Position numbers and translations under genes: made by a program | Assembly: GCA_003140215.1 (NCBI GenBank) | Contig: PLJL01000001.1 | Span: 329,283 to 393,282, forward strand | Reading direction: 5' to 3' | Origin: Vulcanimicrobiota bacterium | GTDB lineage: Bacteria; Vulcanimicrobiota; Vulcanimicrobiia; Vulcanimicrobiales; Vulcanimicrobiaceae | Length of the DNA: 64,000 nucleotides | The notes under the pieces: generated by a model | Seen by the model: the letters and a program-made list of their open reading frames with translations, nothing else | Database searches by the model: none | Told to the model about the DNA's origin: nothing | Part shown: positions 20,765-30,522 of the stretch, in pieces | Layout of the letters: every line of letters starts with the position of its first letter | Position numbering within the stretch: position 1 is the stretch's first letter

Positions 20765-22341
20765 ACGCGATCCTTTCGCTCGCCTACGCCGACGGCCGCG
20801 TGGCGATCAACACGCTGCGCGAACTGCGACGGCATCCCGGACGGGCGCTGATGTGGGCGCTCTACGCGCTCGCCGTGCTGGGATTCGCCGTCTTCAAAAC
20901 GAGCGCGCCATACCGGGCCGCGCGCGCGCCGTCCTCGATCGCGCTCGCTTTCACGGACTTCTGGGTCTGCGGGATCGCGGTCGCGTTCGGGGTGCTGCTC
21001 GCCACCGGGACCTCGCGCTCGGTCGGCGTTTTCACGAGCCGAGCCGAGGCGCTGCTGATCACCCGCGCGGCGTCGCCGCCGCTGCTGGTAGCGACGTACC
21101 TGCAGCTGCGGTTGGTGCTCACCGCCCTCGCGCGCGGCTTCACCCGGTTCGCATACCTCATCGTCGTCGCCATCCCCTCGGCGACCAGCGCGCACGCGCT
21201 CGTCGCGGACATCGCATTTTTCGGCGCGGCGGGCGCCGCCATAGCGAGCGTCGCGCTGCCGCGCGCGTTGGCGCGCGGCGCGACACGTCTCGCGCTGATC
21301 GCGGCCGGCTGCGCGATCGCGGCTTGCGCGACGATACCGTTGCTCGCCGATGCGCTACGCCTGGTGCAGCTACCCGGTTTGCAGGCCCTGCTCGCGCACG
21401 CACCCGCGCTGCATCCCGGACAGTTGCTCGACGCGTTGGCGGCGAACGATCTGCGCGCGCTCGCGCTCCCGCTGGCCGTGGCGGCGTGCGCGAGCGCCGC
21501 GTTCGTGCTCGCGGCGCGCGACGCATATCCCGAGCTCTACACGCTGTCGCTCGCCAATTTGGACTGGCGCGCGCAGCGGCAAGCGCGCCGTGGGGGACGC
21601 GGCGCGGAGACGGGTTCGCCTATGGCGCGCAGCGGCGCGGTGCGCAGCGCGACGGCGTCGCGCCTGCGCGGGGCGGCGGCGCTGCTGTGGGCCGATGCGC
21701 TCGGCTTCAGCCGCCGCGTCTCACCGCTGGTCACCGCGGGGGCCGCGGCGCTCGCACTCTTCGCCGGCGCCGCGCTGGGTGGTTTTGGGCGCGGCACCCC
21801 GGAGATCGCGGTCGGGATCCTCGTCGGGACGCTCCCGGGTCTGTATATCGTGGTGACTTCGACCACCGGTGTGCGGCTCGCGCCGGCGCTGCGCATCCCG
21901 CTGTTCTGGCTGGGCGGAGCATCGCTGACCGCGCGGCTCGCCGCGTGGGCGTTGGGCTCGCTCTGGCGCGACGCGATCCTCGTCGCGCTCGCCGCCGTCG
22001 CTTACTCCGCGGTGAGCGGAGATATCCGTACGCCGCTGCCGCTGTATGTCGCCGCGCTGGGGCTGCTCGCGCTCACGCGCGCGGTCGGAGTCGCGGTGTT
22101 CGCGCTGCTCCCCAACGCGCTCGACCAGCGCGGTCCCGCGACGATGTTCCGCGTCGTGCTGAGCTTCGCGCTGATCGTTCCGGCCGTCGCCGGCGGCGCG
22201 GTAGCCGGCTACCTGCTGGGGTCTCCGTTGGTCGCCGGATCGTTGGGCGGGATGCTCGTCGCGTTGGGCGAGGCCGCGCTGCTGCTGGCCTTTGCGGCGC
22301 GGCAACTGGCCGGGCGCGTCGACCGCCTCGCACTGTCGTGA
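20761..22341 (+). CDS. ABC-2-like exporter permease, large multi-spanning membrane protein
   Basis: 526 residues from GTG 20761, overlapping the ATPase stop as GTGA; the open frame extends far upstream but only as a shadow of the ATPase gene. About twelve Ala/Leu-rich hydrophobic helices are separated by one long polar loop (about residues 265-300, Arg-rich, RAQRQARRGGRGAETGSP). It starts with ILSLAYADGRVAINTLRELR. The pattern fits putative ABC exporter permeases that pair with a separate ATPase. Sequence alone gives no substrate. Together with 20033 it forms a two-gene transporter downstream of the MsbA-like exporter. Confidence 0.75.
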   Translation: MNAILSLAYADGRVAINTLRELRRHPGRALMWALYALAVLGFAVFKTSAPYRAARAPSSIALAFTDFWVCGIAVAFGVLLATGTSRSVGVFTSRAEALLITRAASPPLLVATYLQLRLVLTALARGFTRFAYLIVVAIPSATSAHALVADIAFFGAAGAAIASVALPRALARGATRLALIAAGCAIAACATIPLLADALRLVQLPGLQALLAHAPALHPGQLLDALAANDLRALALPLAVAACASAAFVLAARDAYPELYTLSLANLDWRAQRQARRGGRGAETGSPMARSGAVRSATASRLRGAAALLWADALGFSRRVSPLVTAGAAALALFAGAALGGFGRGTPEIAVGILVGTLPGLYIVVTSTTGVRLAPALRIPLFWLGGASLTARLAAWALGSLWRDAILVALAAVAYSAVSGDIRTPLPLYVAALGLLALTRAVGVAVFALLPNALDQRGPATMFRVVLSFALIVPAVAGGAVAGYLLGSPLVAGSLGGMLVALGEAALLLAFAARQLAGRVDRLALS

Positions 22342-22342
22342 C

Positions 22343-23311
22343 CTACTGCGAACCCTCTTCCCAACCCAGGACGCGCGCGGTGAGCTCGGTGCGGTTGCGC
22401 GAGCTGGTCTTGCGCAGCAACTGCTTGAGGTGAAAGGTCGCCGTCGAGCCGGAGATCGACAGCGACTCGCCGATCTCGGTGCTCGAGGAACCGCGTAGCA
22501 CCTCGCCCAGAACCTGCCCTTCGCGGCGGCTGAGCCGGTAGCGCGTCATCGCACGCAAGATCGTCGCGCGCCGGCGCGCCGGCTCGACCGAGACGAGGTA
22601 GAATGCCGCCGCCCCGCCGGCCAGCCGCGCGACGCGGACGAGCGCGAACGGGAGCGCGCGCGACACGGCCACGCCGCTGATCGACGACTGCAGCTCGCGG
22701 ACGAGCTGCGCCAAGGTTTCGGCGAGCAGCGGCGGCGTCTCACCGCCTTGCGGCCGATAGAGCGAATGCAGCGGTGAGTCGTCGGGCGACGGTTCCTCGG
22801 CCAGCACCGGGCGCAGTTGCTCGTCGATCACGAAGGTCACCGGCGCGCTGCTGCGGCGCCACTCCGGGGCCGCGCCGTCGACGATCCAGTGCGTGATCGC
22901 GGCGCCATGTTCTTCGAGGAAGCGTCGCGTCTGCGCGATCTGCGCCGGTCGAAATCCGTGCGCCTCGTCGGGGTGCAGCCGGATCACCGCAAGCGGGCCG
23001 CCATGGCGCCCGAAGACCAGGAACATCGCACCGGCGTTGCGGCTGCGCACCACCAGCGCCGGCAGCGGCTCGTCGCGCAGTTGGAGATCGCGCAGCAGCG
23101 CGCACCAATCGCGCTCCTCTTCGTTGCAATCGTGAGGTGACGCGGCGCCGTCGAAGAACGAACGCACGGCGCTGTGCTCGGCGCCCGCGATTGCGGCGAA
23201 GACGTCGGCGGCATACCCCAGCGTCCCCGAAGAGCGCCCGTCGCGAGCGGAAAACCGCGGATCGCCATGAGGGAGGGCGCCGCTCGTCGGTGTTCGCTCC
23301 AGGTCGTTCAT
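22343..23311 (-). CDS. LuxR-type transcriptional regulator without receiver domain
   Basis: 322 residues from ATG 23311; an in-frame TTG at 23365 would add 18 unlikely residues. The C-terminal 65 residues are a clear LuxR/GerE helix-turn-helix: RLSRREGQVLGEVLRGSSST, EIGESLSISGSTATFHLKQL, then SRNRTELTARVLG. The N-terminal 240 residues carry no phospho-acceptor or ATPase motif. They have an average GAF-like or autoinducer-domain-like composition that I cannot assign. The gene converges with the permease gene, with one base between the stops, and lies directly downstream of the GGDEF-EAL gene in the same direction, so co-transcription is possible. Confidence 0.85.
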   Translation of the reverse strand: MNDLERTPTSGALPHGDPRFSARDGRSSGTLGYAADVFAAIAGAEHSAVRSFFDGAASPHDCNEEERDWCALLRDLQLRDEPLPALVVRSRNAGAMFLVFGRHGGPLAVIRLHPDEAHGFRPAQIAQTRRFLEEHGAAITHWIVDGAAPEWRRSSAPVTFVIDEQLRPVLAEEPSPDDSPLHSLYRPQGGETPPLLAETLAQLVRELQSSISGVAVSRALPFALVRVARLAGGAAAFYLVSVEPARRRATILRAMTRYRLSRREGQVLGEVLRGSSSTEIGESLSISGSTATFHLKQLLRKTSSRNRTELTARVLGWEEGSQ

Positions 23312-23392
23312 CACGTTATGGGGTCTGAGTGTTCGCAGCCGGGCCGGGAATTCACCAGCAAGCAAGCCGCGCGCTGGGTAAAGACTCTGCGC

Positions 23393-25135
23393 TTACCAGA
23401 GGTCGCGGACCCCCGCTCGGGCCGAGCGCAGCCAATCCGAGAAGTCCGGCGCGGTCATCGGCTGGGCGATGAGGTAGCCCTGCAGCTGCTCGACGCCGTT
23501 GGCGACCAGCCAGCGCGCTTGCTCGCGGTCCTCGACGCCGTCGGCGACGGTCCGGATCTGCAACGTGTGGGCGACGCCGATCGCCGCTCGCGCGACCCGT
23601 TTCCACTGTCCGTCTTCTTGGTTGGGATTGGTCACCCGGCGGTCGACTTTGATGAAATCGAGCGGCAGCGACGCCATCGCCGAGAGCGAGGTCGGCGTCG
23701 CGCCGAACCCGTCGAGCCCGATCGGGATCCCGATGCGGCGCGCATGGCGCAGAAACGTGCCGCCGCTCTCCGTGTCGGCCATCATCGTCGTCTCGCGCAC
23801 CTCGAGCGCCAGCTTGCTCGCGGCGTCATCGATCTCGCGGATCATCTCCTCGAGCTCGGTCCACACTGCCGCGTTGGCATTGGAGATGTTGACGTGGATG
23901 CGTACGCCGATGCGGTCGCTCGCCGTCCGCAGCATCTCGGCGACCGCGTGGACGACCTTCACATCGAGCGCGGACGACGCCATGGCGCCACCCTTGAAGT
24001 CCAGAAAGGTGCGCGGCGTCAGCCAGCCGCGCGACGGGTGGCGCCATCGCACCAGCGCTTCGGCACCGACGACGCGCATCGTCGACGCCGAAACGATGGG
24101 CTGATAGCAGAGCATGAAGTCGCGCTCGAAGTCCGCGTCGCGCAAACGCTCGCGGAACTCCCGGCGCGCCCGTACCTCCTGGCTGACCCCGTCGCGGTAC
24201 CAGCGCACGCTGTTCCCGCCGCTCTCCTTGGCGGCGTAGAGCGCCTCGTCGGCGTGCTGCAGCAGCTGATCCGGGGTCGTGCCGTCGTCCGGCGATACCG
24301 CGATCCCGATGCTGGCGCGGACCAGGCTGGTGAAGCCGCCCTCCTGCACCTCGATGAGCACCCGCTCGAGAAAGCGTTGCGCCGCTTCGACCATTTCCAG
24401 CTCGTCGTCGACGACCGTGAGGATGGCCACGAACTCATCGCCGCCGATGCGCCCGACCAGGTCGTTGCGCCGGACGCTTTCGCGCATCCGCCGCGCGGCT
24501 TCGATCAGCGTCTGGTCGCCGACCGCATGGCCGAAGGTGTCGTTGATCGCCTTGAAACCGTCGAGGTCGATGAACAGCACGCCGACGCGACCACCGCCGC
24601 GTTGCGCCGCGGCCAGGACGTTGTCGAGATGGCGCAGCGTCGCCGTGCGGGAGGGCAGCTCGGTGAGCGGATCGATGGCGCCGTCGCGGATCGGCTCGAC
24701 CTCTTCGTCGGTTCGCAGCAGCAGCCGCGCGATCGCGCCGGCGACCGCTTGCGCGACGCCGTGGTGGGCCGAGCGGCCGCGCGCCCACCGGATGGCAAAG
24801 ATGTACGGCGCGCTGGCCGTCAGCCGCGCTACGAAGCGGTCGTCGTCGTCGCTCTCGCGCACCGAGACGCGCGACGCTTCGAGCGCCAGCTCGCGGGCCG
24901 CCTCTTCGGGAACGCCCTCGGAGGTGGCGCTGGCGAGCAGGGACCCGTCGGCATTGCAGACGAGGGCGACGTCGGCGCCCGCCAGGGGCAGCGCTCCGGC
25001 GAGGATCACGCGCATCAGCTCCGGCGTCGACCGGCGCGATTCGACTGCCGCGTGGAAAAGCTCCGCGAGGCCGTCGGTTTCGGCATGTTCTCGTCGCCGC
25101 TCAGGCGTCATCATCTCCACGTCCTCGGGTACCAC
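23393..25135 (-). CDS. GGDEF-EAL protein: probable diguanylate cyclase with degenerate EAL domain
   Basis: 580 residues from GTG 25135; ATG 25114 behind GAGG is an equally good start. The N-terminal 150 residues look like a GAF-type sensor. The GGDEF domain is intact: LFIDLDGFKAINDTFGH, active site GGDEF at 231-235, and the product-inhibition site RxxD (RRND, 222-225) five residues before it. The EAL domain keeps EAL (359-361), Asn416 and the KVD motif, but the DDFG metal motif reads LDGFGAT (475-476 D-G), and AEGVE reads ADGVE. Loss of the second aspartate predicts weak or no phosphodiesterase activity. It therefore probably makes c-di-GMP. It is a tandem paralogue of the gene at 25221. Confidence 0.88.
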   Translation of the reverse strand: MVPEDVEMMTPERRREHAETDGLAELFHAAVESRRSTPELMRVILAGALPLAGADVALVCNADGSLLASATSEGVPEEAARELALEASRVSVRESDDDDRFVARLTASAPYIFAIRWARGRSAHHGVAQAVAGAIARLLLRTDEEVEPIRDGAIDPLTELPSRTATLRHLDNVLAAAQRGGGRVGVLFIDLDGFKAINDTFGHAVGDQTLIEAARRMRESVRRNDLVGRIGGDEFVAILTVVDDELEMVEAAQRFLERVLIEVQEGGFTSLVRASIGIAVSPDDGTTPDQLLQHADEALYAAKESGGNSVRWYRDGVSQEVRARREFRERLRDADFERDFMLCYQPIVSASTMRVVGAEALVRWRHPSRGWLTPRTFLDFKGGAMASSALDVKVVHAVAEMLRTASDRIGVRIHVNISNANAAVWTELEEMIREIDDAASKLALEVRETTMMADTESGGTFLRHARRIGIPIGLDGFGATPTSLSAMASLPLDFIKVDRRVTNPNQEDGQWKRVARAAIGVAHTLQIRTVADGVEDREQARWLVANGVEQLQGYLIAQPMTAPDFSDWLRSARAGVRDLW

Positions 25136-25220
25136 ATTCCAGCCTCAGCGAAGGCGCGCCCGTCATCACGTCGTGAGGCCCTGGAAAATCTCCCCGCCCG
25201 GAGAGGGCCGATCGTCTTGC

Positions 25221-26837
25221 TCACAATCCGATCGAGCCTGCTCGGTCACTTGCCCACCGGACGAGCTCCGGTAAACCCATGGGAGCGCTAAGTCCCTTGC
25301 CCGTTAGGGCCGTGGCCCCGTGCCGAGCCAGCCATCGGGCGCGCTCGCGGTCGGGAACGCCGCCCGCGATCACCACCGGGGCGAGGACCGAGCCCAGCGC
25401 GAGCGCCGCCAGCGTCCGTACGTCGGGGCCGTCGGCGACGCTGACGAAGTCGATGAGCCCGCCGGCGACGTCGAACGGCGTACGCCAGGCCCCGATCCCG
25501 ACGGCGGCGCCGAGCGCGTGGAGCTTGCGCGCAAACGACTCCAGCTCGCCGGACTCCGGGCGGTCCGCGGCGATCTCGATCCAAGCGCGCCGCATCGAGT
25601 CGTCGCTGCCGAAGCCGGCCGAGATCGCCTCGAGCGCGGCGTCGCCGGTCGTCGCCAGCACCAGGTGGACGCGTACGTCCAGCCCCGCCGCGCGCCAACT
25701 TCGTTGCGCCCGCGCGGCGTTGGCGATCAGCCAGCGCTGCAACGCGTCCCGCGCCGCCCGCTCCGACTCGTCCCCGAGGTACGCTAGCGGCGTCAGGGCG
25801 GGCGCGTCGGGCGCCCGCCAATGCACCGCCGCCGTCGCCCCCCACAGCGTGCCGGTCTGCGCTTCGAAGACCGGGGCATAGCGCAGCTCGAACAGCGTCG
25901 CCGGATCGCCGTCGGCGAGCACCGCCCGGGTGAGGGCGCGTTCGCGCAACGCGCGCCCCACCGACTCGCGATACCAGTACGGTTGGGCTCCGCCCACCGA
26001 GGCCGCCGCCATCGCCGCGGCGCTGGCCTTCTCGACCAGATCCTCCGCCAGCACGCCGTCCTCGGGGCAGATCGCGACGCCGACGTTCGCCGTCGCGTCC
26101 GACGCCGCCGCCGCGGCGACGCGCAACAAGCGCTGCGCGGCGTGGTACGCCTCGGACTCGTTGCCGTCCAGCGAGAGTAGCGCGAGGTATGCGTCGCCGC
26201 CGAGGTGACCGAGGTGATCGTTTGCGCGCACCTCACGGCGCAGGTTGCGCGCTACGGCGTCGCGGGCGAACGCGCCCGCGACGGCCGAGGCGGGCGCCTC
26301 GAGCTCGACGTAGACGACCGCGAACGAACGCCGCATCCGCCGCGCGTCGTGCACGAGCTGCTCGAGGCGCTGCAAGGTCGCGGTGCCGTCGGGCAGCTCG
26401 GCCGGTGCGCGGGCCGGAACGAACTGCGGGTCGAGCGCCCACGCGCAGCTCGCGGCGATCGCCCGCGCCACATCGACGGCGCCGTCGTCCGCGCTGTTCC
26501 AGCGCAGCGCGAGCCGTTCGGGCCGGCTCGGCGCGATGCGCGCCACGTACAGCTCGGGCGTGATCAGTTCGTCCTCGAGCACCCGGCGGGCGCGTTCGAA
26601 CAAGCGCCGGACCGGCGGCGCGTCGTTGGCGCCCGGAAAACCGGCCAGCACGTTGTCCTCGGCGAATACGATGCCGCGTTGCGCGTTCGCGAGCATGCGG
26701 CTCAGCGACAACACCGCGCGCAGGCGCAGCTCCGGCTCGACCACGTGGTCGAACACGCGCGTCCAAACGCGCGCGAGCTCGCGCGCGGGATGTGCCTCGC
26801 GATCGCTGCGGATCACGGGGAGTCGCATTTGTCGCAC
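25221..26837 (-). CDS. Degenerate GGDEF-EAL protein (probably catalytically inactive)
   Basis: 538 residues from GTG, or 535 from ATG 26828. It aligns in layout with the downstream GGDEF-EAL gene: sensor-like N-terminus, then TATLQRLEQLVHDARRMRRS corresponding to the GGDEF domain start. The active site reads GGDAY (213-217) instead of GGDEF, and the EAL motif reads TAAV (335-338). The DDFG region is replaced by GIGAWRTPFD. Neither cyclase nor phosphodiesterase activity is expected. It could bind c-di-GMP or GTP, or regulate the neighbour. It is divergent from the CoA transferase genes across a 117-base gap (26838-26954). Confidence 0.8.
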   Translation of the reverse strand: MRQMRLPVIRSDREAHPARELARVWTRVFDHVVEPELRLRAVLSLSRMLANAQRGIVFAEDNVLAGFPGANDAPPVRRLFERARRVLEDELITPELYVARIAPSRPERLALRWNSADDGAVDVARAIAASCAWALDPQFVPARAPAELPDGTATLQRLEQLVHDARRMRRSFAVVYVELEAPASAVAGAFARDAVARNLRREVRANDHLGHLGGDAYLALLSLDGNESEAYHAAQRLLRVAAAAASDATANVGVAICPEDGVLAEDLVEKASAAAMAAASVGGAQPYWYRESVGRALRERALTRAVLADGDPATLFELRYAPVFEAQTGTLWGATAAVHWRAPDAPALTPLAYLGDESERAARDALQRWLIANAARAQRSWRAAGLDVRVHLVLATTGDAALEAISAGFGSDDSMRRAWIEIAADRPESGELESFARKLHALGAAVGIGAWRTPFDVAGGLIDFVSVADGPDVRTLAALALGSVLAPVVIAGGVPDRERARWLARHGATALTGKGLSAPMGLPELVRWASDRAGSIGL

Positions 26838-26954
26838 TTGGTCGGTCTAAGGCTACCGTGCGAACTCGGCCGGGGGACCTATCGTGTCGGGCAGTTTTCT
26901 CAGCCGGCCGGCGGGCGGGACCGCGCGCGCCGATTGGCGCACCTACGGTTTCCT

Positions 26955-27716
26955 ATGGACAAAGTCGTCGCCTCGTGTGCCGAGGCGGTACGAGACATTC
27001 CCGACGGTGCGTCGCTGGCGGTCGGCGGTTTCGGGCTCAACGGAGTTCCGCACAACCTCATCAGCGCGTTGCTCGTGCAAGGCGCCACCGGGCTCGTAAC
27101 GGTGTCCAACAACTGCGGCGTCGACGGCTGGGGGCTGGGCGTGCTGCTCGATGCGAAGCGAATCCGGCGCACCACGGGCTCGTACGTCGGCGAGAACAAG
27201 GAATTCGAACGCCAGTACCTCAGCGGCGAGCTGGAGGTCGAGCTCGTGCCGCAAGGGACGCTGGCCGAGCGGCTGCGCGCCGGGGGCTGCGGAATCCCGG
27301 CGTTCTTCACCCCGGCGGGTGTGGGGACCCAAGTCGCCGACGGCGGCTTGCCCTGGCGCTACAACACCGACGGATCGGTCGCGCTGGCGTCACCCCGCAA
27401 GGAGACGCGGACGTTCGGCGGCCGCGAATACGTGCTCGAAGAAGGGATCGTTTGCGACGTCGCGCTGGTGCGGGCCAGCGTCGGCGACCGGCACGGCAAC
27501 CTGGTCTTCCACAAGGCGACGCGCAACTTCAACCCGCTCTGCGCGATGGCGGGAAAGATCACGCTGGCCGAGGTCGAGCACTTGGTCGAGCCGGGCCAGA
27601 TCGATCCCGAGCAGGTGCATCTCCCGGGGATCTACGTGCAGCGCGTCGTCGAGGTGGGCGAGGCCGGAAAACGCATCGAGCGCGTCACCACGCGCAGCCG
27701 TAACGGAGGCCGCTGA
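26955..27716 (+). CDS. scoA: 3-oxoacid CoA-transferase subunit A
   Basis: 253 residues from ATG 26955, chosen because [20 protein letters not shown] matches the family start; upstream open frame is a shadow of the divergent gene. Typical features of family I CoA-transferase subunit A are the N-terminal [45 protein letters not shown], and the region [20 protein letters not shown] with [14 protein letters not shown]. With subunit B it moves CoA from succinyl-CoA or acetyl-CoA to acetoacetate or another 3-oxoacid. The acyl-CoA dehydrogenase at 29314 fits a role in ketone-body, short-chain fatty-acid or branched-chain use. Confidence 0.93.
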   Translation: MDKVVASCAEAVRDIPDGASLAVGGFGLNGVPHNLISALLVQGATGLVTVSNNCGVDGWGLGVLLDAKRIRRTTGSYVGENKEFERQYLSGELEVELVPQGTLAERLRAGGCGIPAFFTPAGVGTQVADGGLPWRYNTDGSVALASPRKETRTFGGREYVLEEGIVCDVALVRASVGDRHGNLVFHKATRNFNPLCAMAGKITLAEVEHLVEPGQIDPEQVHLPGIYVQRVVEVGEAGKRIERVTTRSRNGGR

Positions 27717-27718
27717 CC

Positions 27719-28387
27719 GTGGCGCTAACGCGAACCCAGCTTGCCGCGCGCGTCGCCCAGGAGCTGCGCGACGGACAATACGTAAACCTGGGGATCGGCT
27801 TGCCGACGCTCATCCCGAACTACATCCCGGCGGGCGTCACGGTCGTACTGCAAAGCGAGAACGGGATCCTCGGCTTCGGCCCGTATCCGCTCGAGGGCCA
27901 GGAAGATCCCGACCTCATCAACGCTGGTAAGGAGACCGTCACCGTGCTCCCCGGGGCGTCGTTCTTCGACTCGTCGGCGTCGTTCGGCATGATCCGCGGC
28001 GGGCACGTCGACGTGGCCGTCCTGGGCGCGATGCAAGTCGCGCAGAACGGCGATCTCGCAAACTGGATCATCCCCGGCAAGATGGTCAAAGGCATGGGCG
28101 GCGCGATGGATCTCGTGCACGGCGCGAAGCGCGTGATCGTCATGATGGAGCACACGGCCAAAGGCGGCGCGCACAAGATCCTCGACGCGTGCACGCTGCC
28201 ACTCACCGGGAAGCAGGTCGTGCATCAGATCATCACCGACTTGGCCACGATCGACATCACGCCCGCGGGGCTCGTGCTGCGCGAGCTGGCGCCCGGCGTC
28301 AGCGTCGATGAGGTCCGGACCGCGACGGGTGCCGCGCTGAGCGTGCCGAGCGAACCGCGGACGATGGCGATCCCAGGCGGGGTCTAG
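27719..28387 (+). CDS. scoB: 3-oxoacid CoA-transferase subunit B
   Basis: 222 residues from GTG 27719, preceded by GGAGG and starting two bases after subunit A. The catalytic glutamate lies in the [12 protein letters not shown] motif (residue about 46). [31 protein letters not shown], and [20 protein letters not shown] are further family signatures. Length matches bacterial ScoB/AtoA. It forms the catalytic heteromer with ScoA. The gene order A-B is standard. Confidence 0.95.
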   Translation: MALTRTQLAARVAQELRDGQYVNLGIGLPTLIPNYIPAGVTVVLQSENGILGFGPYPLEGQEDPDLINAGKETVTVLPGASFFDSSASFGMIRGGHVDVAVLGAMQVAQNGDLANWIIPGKMVKGMGGAMDLVHGAKRVIVMMEHTAKGGAHKILDACTLPLTGKQVVHQIITDLATIDITPAGLVLRELAPGVSVDEVRTATGAALSVPSEPRTMAIPGGV

Positions 28388-28397
28388 GCGGGCAGGG

Positions 28398-29258
28398 TCA
28401 ACGCAGCGCGGTCTCCGTGCAGAACGAGGTCAGCGTCGCTATCGCGCCAGGGTCGGCTGGCGCAGACGCCGGGCGCACGTATGCAACGACGTAGTCGTAG
28501 CCGCGGAGTGTTCCCGAGGCAAACTCCTGGGTGCGCCCGTCGTCGAGCGTCGCAGTCACGCGACGAATCGTCGTCGCGCCGCAGGAATCTCGACGATCGC
28601 TCGTCACGGTCGCCCCGTGAGCGTCGTAAAGATCCGCGGCGTCGCGGCCGGCTTGCGTGGGACCCACCACCTGCGCAACGAGCGAACGGCTCTCCGGCGA
28701 AGCGCGCCACGCGCTGCGGTTGGGCGGATACGGCGCCTCGATGCTCCAGCCTTGCGGGGTGCCCGGCTGGTGGACGCCGCTGCAGAGCGTGTCGAGGGCG
28801 GCGAGCGCGGTGGGATCGGCGGGCGTTCCGATCGGATGCGCGTAGCTCGCGATCAACAGCCGCCCGCCGGCGAGCGTGTAGCGGAAGACGAAGGTCAGCT
28901 GATACGACGGCGCCTTGCGCGCGTACGTCACCTGATACGAAGGTGCTCCGCACAATGGCGGAGCCTCCGAACGTACGACGTCGAGCGCCCCGCCGGCGGT
29001 GAGTCCGGCGACCGTCGCGTCAACGTACTGGCCAAGCGTCTGGCCTGCCGGTACGGCCGACGCGCTTGCGACAATGCTGTGGCGACCACCCTCCAGATGC
29101 CGCCCCCACACACGGTAGACCGGCAGCGTCCGCGTCGAGGGCCCCGGAGCATCCACCAGATAGTGATCGGGGACGGTAATGTCGACGCCCTCGGCCCGCG
29201 CCGCCAGCGGGAGCACGGCGAGCAGCAGCGTTGCGACGGAGCGCAGCAGACCCGGCAT
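28398..29258 (-). CDS. Exported protein of unknown function
   Basis: 286 residues from ATG 29258, where a clean signal peptide begins (MPGLLRSVATLLLAVLPLAA then RAEG); the longer open frame to 29531 is overlap with the acyl-CoA dehydrogenase gene on the other strand. The mature part has two similar halves, each with paired cysteines in segments such as PPLCGAPSYQVTYARKAPSY and CGATTIRRVTATLDDGRTQE, and a C-terminal FCTETALR. The four cysteines may form disulfides in the periplasm. I recognise no family. It converges with scoB and diverges from the acyl-CoA dehydrogenase gene. Confidence 0.7.
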   Translation of the reverse strand: MPGLLRSVATLLLAVLPLAARAEGVDITVPDHYLVDAPGPSTRTLPVYRVWGRHLEGGRHSIVASASAVPAGQTLGQYVDATVAGLTAGGALDVVRSEAPPLCGAPSYQVTYARKAPSYQLTFVFRYTLAGGRLLIASYAHPIGTPADPTALAALDTLCSGVHQPGTPQGWSIEAPYPPNRSAWRASPESRSLVAQVVGPTQAGRDAADLYDAHGATVTSDRRDSCGATTIRRVTATLDDGRTQEFASGTLRGYDYVVAYVRPASAPADPGAIATLTSFCTETALR

Positions 29259-29313
29259 CCCGGCGGTATCCCCGCCGGGGCCGTTTCGTCCTCCCGTCGA
29301 AACGATGCGGGCT

Positions 29314-30492
29314 ATGTCGATCGCACCGGCTCGCCCCGACACCTCCGAAGAGGAGGCGATGATCCTCGACGTCGTCCGGCAGCTCGTCAAGGAGCGCGTC
29401 GAACCCCGCGCCGCCGAGATCGACGCCACGGCGGAGTTCCCGTGGGACATCAAGCAGCTCTTCGCCGAGAACGACCTGTTGGGGATCCCGTTCCCGGCTG
29501 AGTACGGCGGACTGGGCGGCTCGTTCGTCACCTACGTCAAGGTCGTCGAGGAGGTCTCGAAGGCGTGCGCTTCGTCGGCGCTGATCATCGCGGTGCAAGA
29601 GCTGGGCGCGCTGCCGATCCTCATCGGCGGCAGCGACGCGCAAAAACGGCGCTGGATCCCCGATCTCGCCAGCGGCAAGACGATCGGCGCCTACGCGCTG
29701 ACCGAACCCGGTTCCGGCTCCGACGCCGCCGGTTCGATGCGCACCAAGGCGCGGCGCGACGGCGACGACTACGTCCTGGACGGCTCGAAGATCTGGATCA
29801 CCAACGGCAGCGTCGCCGACGTCGTAACGGTGTTCGCCGTCACCGAACCGGGCAAAGGCGCCAACGGGATCAGCGCGTTCGTGCTCGAGAAGGGCACCCC
29901 CGGCTTCGGCATCGGCAAGCTCGAGAAGAAAATGGGGATTCGCGGTTCACCGACCGTCGAGCTCGTCTTCGAGAACTGCCGTGTCCCCGCCGCGAACATG
30001 CTGGGCGCCGAAGGGCAAGGCTTCAAGATCGCGATGAAGGTGCTCGACAAGTCGCGCCCCGGGATCGCCGCGCAAGCGCTCGGCATTGCGCAGGGCGCGC
30101 TCGACTACGCGACCGAGTACACGAAGCAGCGCGTCGCGTTCGGGAAGCCGATCTCGCAGCAGCAAGGCCTGCAGTTCATGCTGGCCGACATGCGCACCGA
30201 AGTCGAAGCGGCGCGGTTGCTGCTGTATGAAGCCGCGCGCAAATGCGACGCGGACGCTCCCGACGTCACGGCCTGGGCGGCGATGGCGAAGCTCAAATGC
30301 GGCGATACCGCGATGAGCGTTACCACCGATGCGGTGCAGCTCCTGGGCGGTTACGGCTACTCGACTGAATACCCGGTCGAGCGGATGATGCGCGACGCCA
30401 AGATCACGCAGATATACGAAGGGACGCAGCAGATCCAGCGGATCGTTATCGCGCGGTCGATGGTCGGGAAGTGGAGTCCGCCGAAGCCGTGA
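29314..30492 (+). CDS. Acyl-CoA dehydrogenase (short-chain type)
   Basis: 392 residues from ATG 29314; ATG 29305 is three codons upstream and neither has a clear Shine-Dalgarno. Family signatures are YALTEPGSGSDAAGSM for FAD and substrate binding, KIWITNGSVADVVTVFAVTE, GIRGSPTVELVFENCRVP, and the C-terminal QIYEGTQQIQRIVIARSM, whose glutamate is the catalytic base in short/medium-chain enzymes. It oxidises an acyl-CoA at the alpha-beta bond and passes electrons to ETF. With scoAB it suggests short-chain acid or amino-acid breakdown, although the intervening gene is on the other strand. Confidence 0.93.
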   Translation: MSIAPARPDTSEEEAMILDVVRQLVKERVEPRAAEIDATAEFPWDIKQLFAENDLLGIPFPAEYGGLGGSFVTYVKVVEEVSKACASSALIIAVQELGALPILIGGSDAQKRRWIPDLASGKTIGAYALTEPGSGSDAAGSMRTKARRDGDDYVLDGSKIWITNGSVADVVTVFAVTEPGKGANGISAFVLEKGTPGFGIGKLEKKMGIRGSPTVELVFENCRVPAANMLGAEGQGFKIAMKVLDKSRPGIAAQALGIAQGALDYATEYTKQRVAFGKPISQQQGLQFMLADMRTEVEAARLLLYEAARKCDADAPDVTAWAAMAKLKCGDTAMSVTTDAVQLLGGYGYSTEYPVERMMRDAKITQIYEGTQQIQRIVIARSMVGKWSPPKP

Positions 30493-30522
30493 CCGCGGCG
30501 GCGTTGTGCTGACGCACGGCGC

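Noticed and set aside
26205..26954. Upstream extension of the CoA transferase subunit A frame
   Set aside because: Antisense to the degenerate GGDEF-EAL gene and not protein-like; subunit A starts at ATG 26955.
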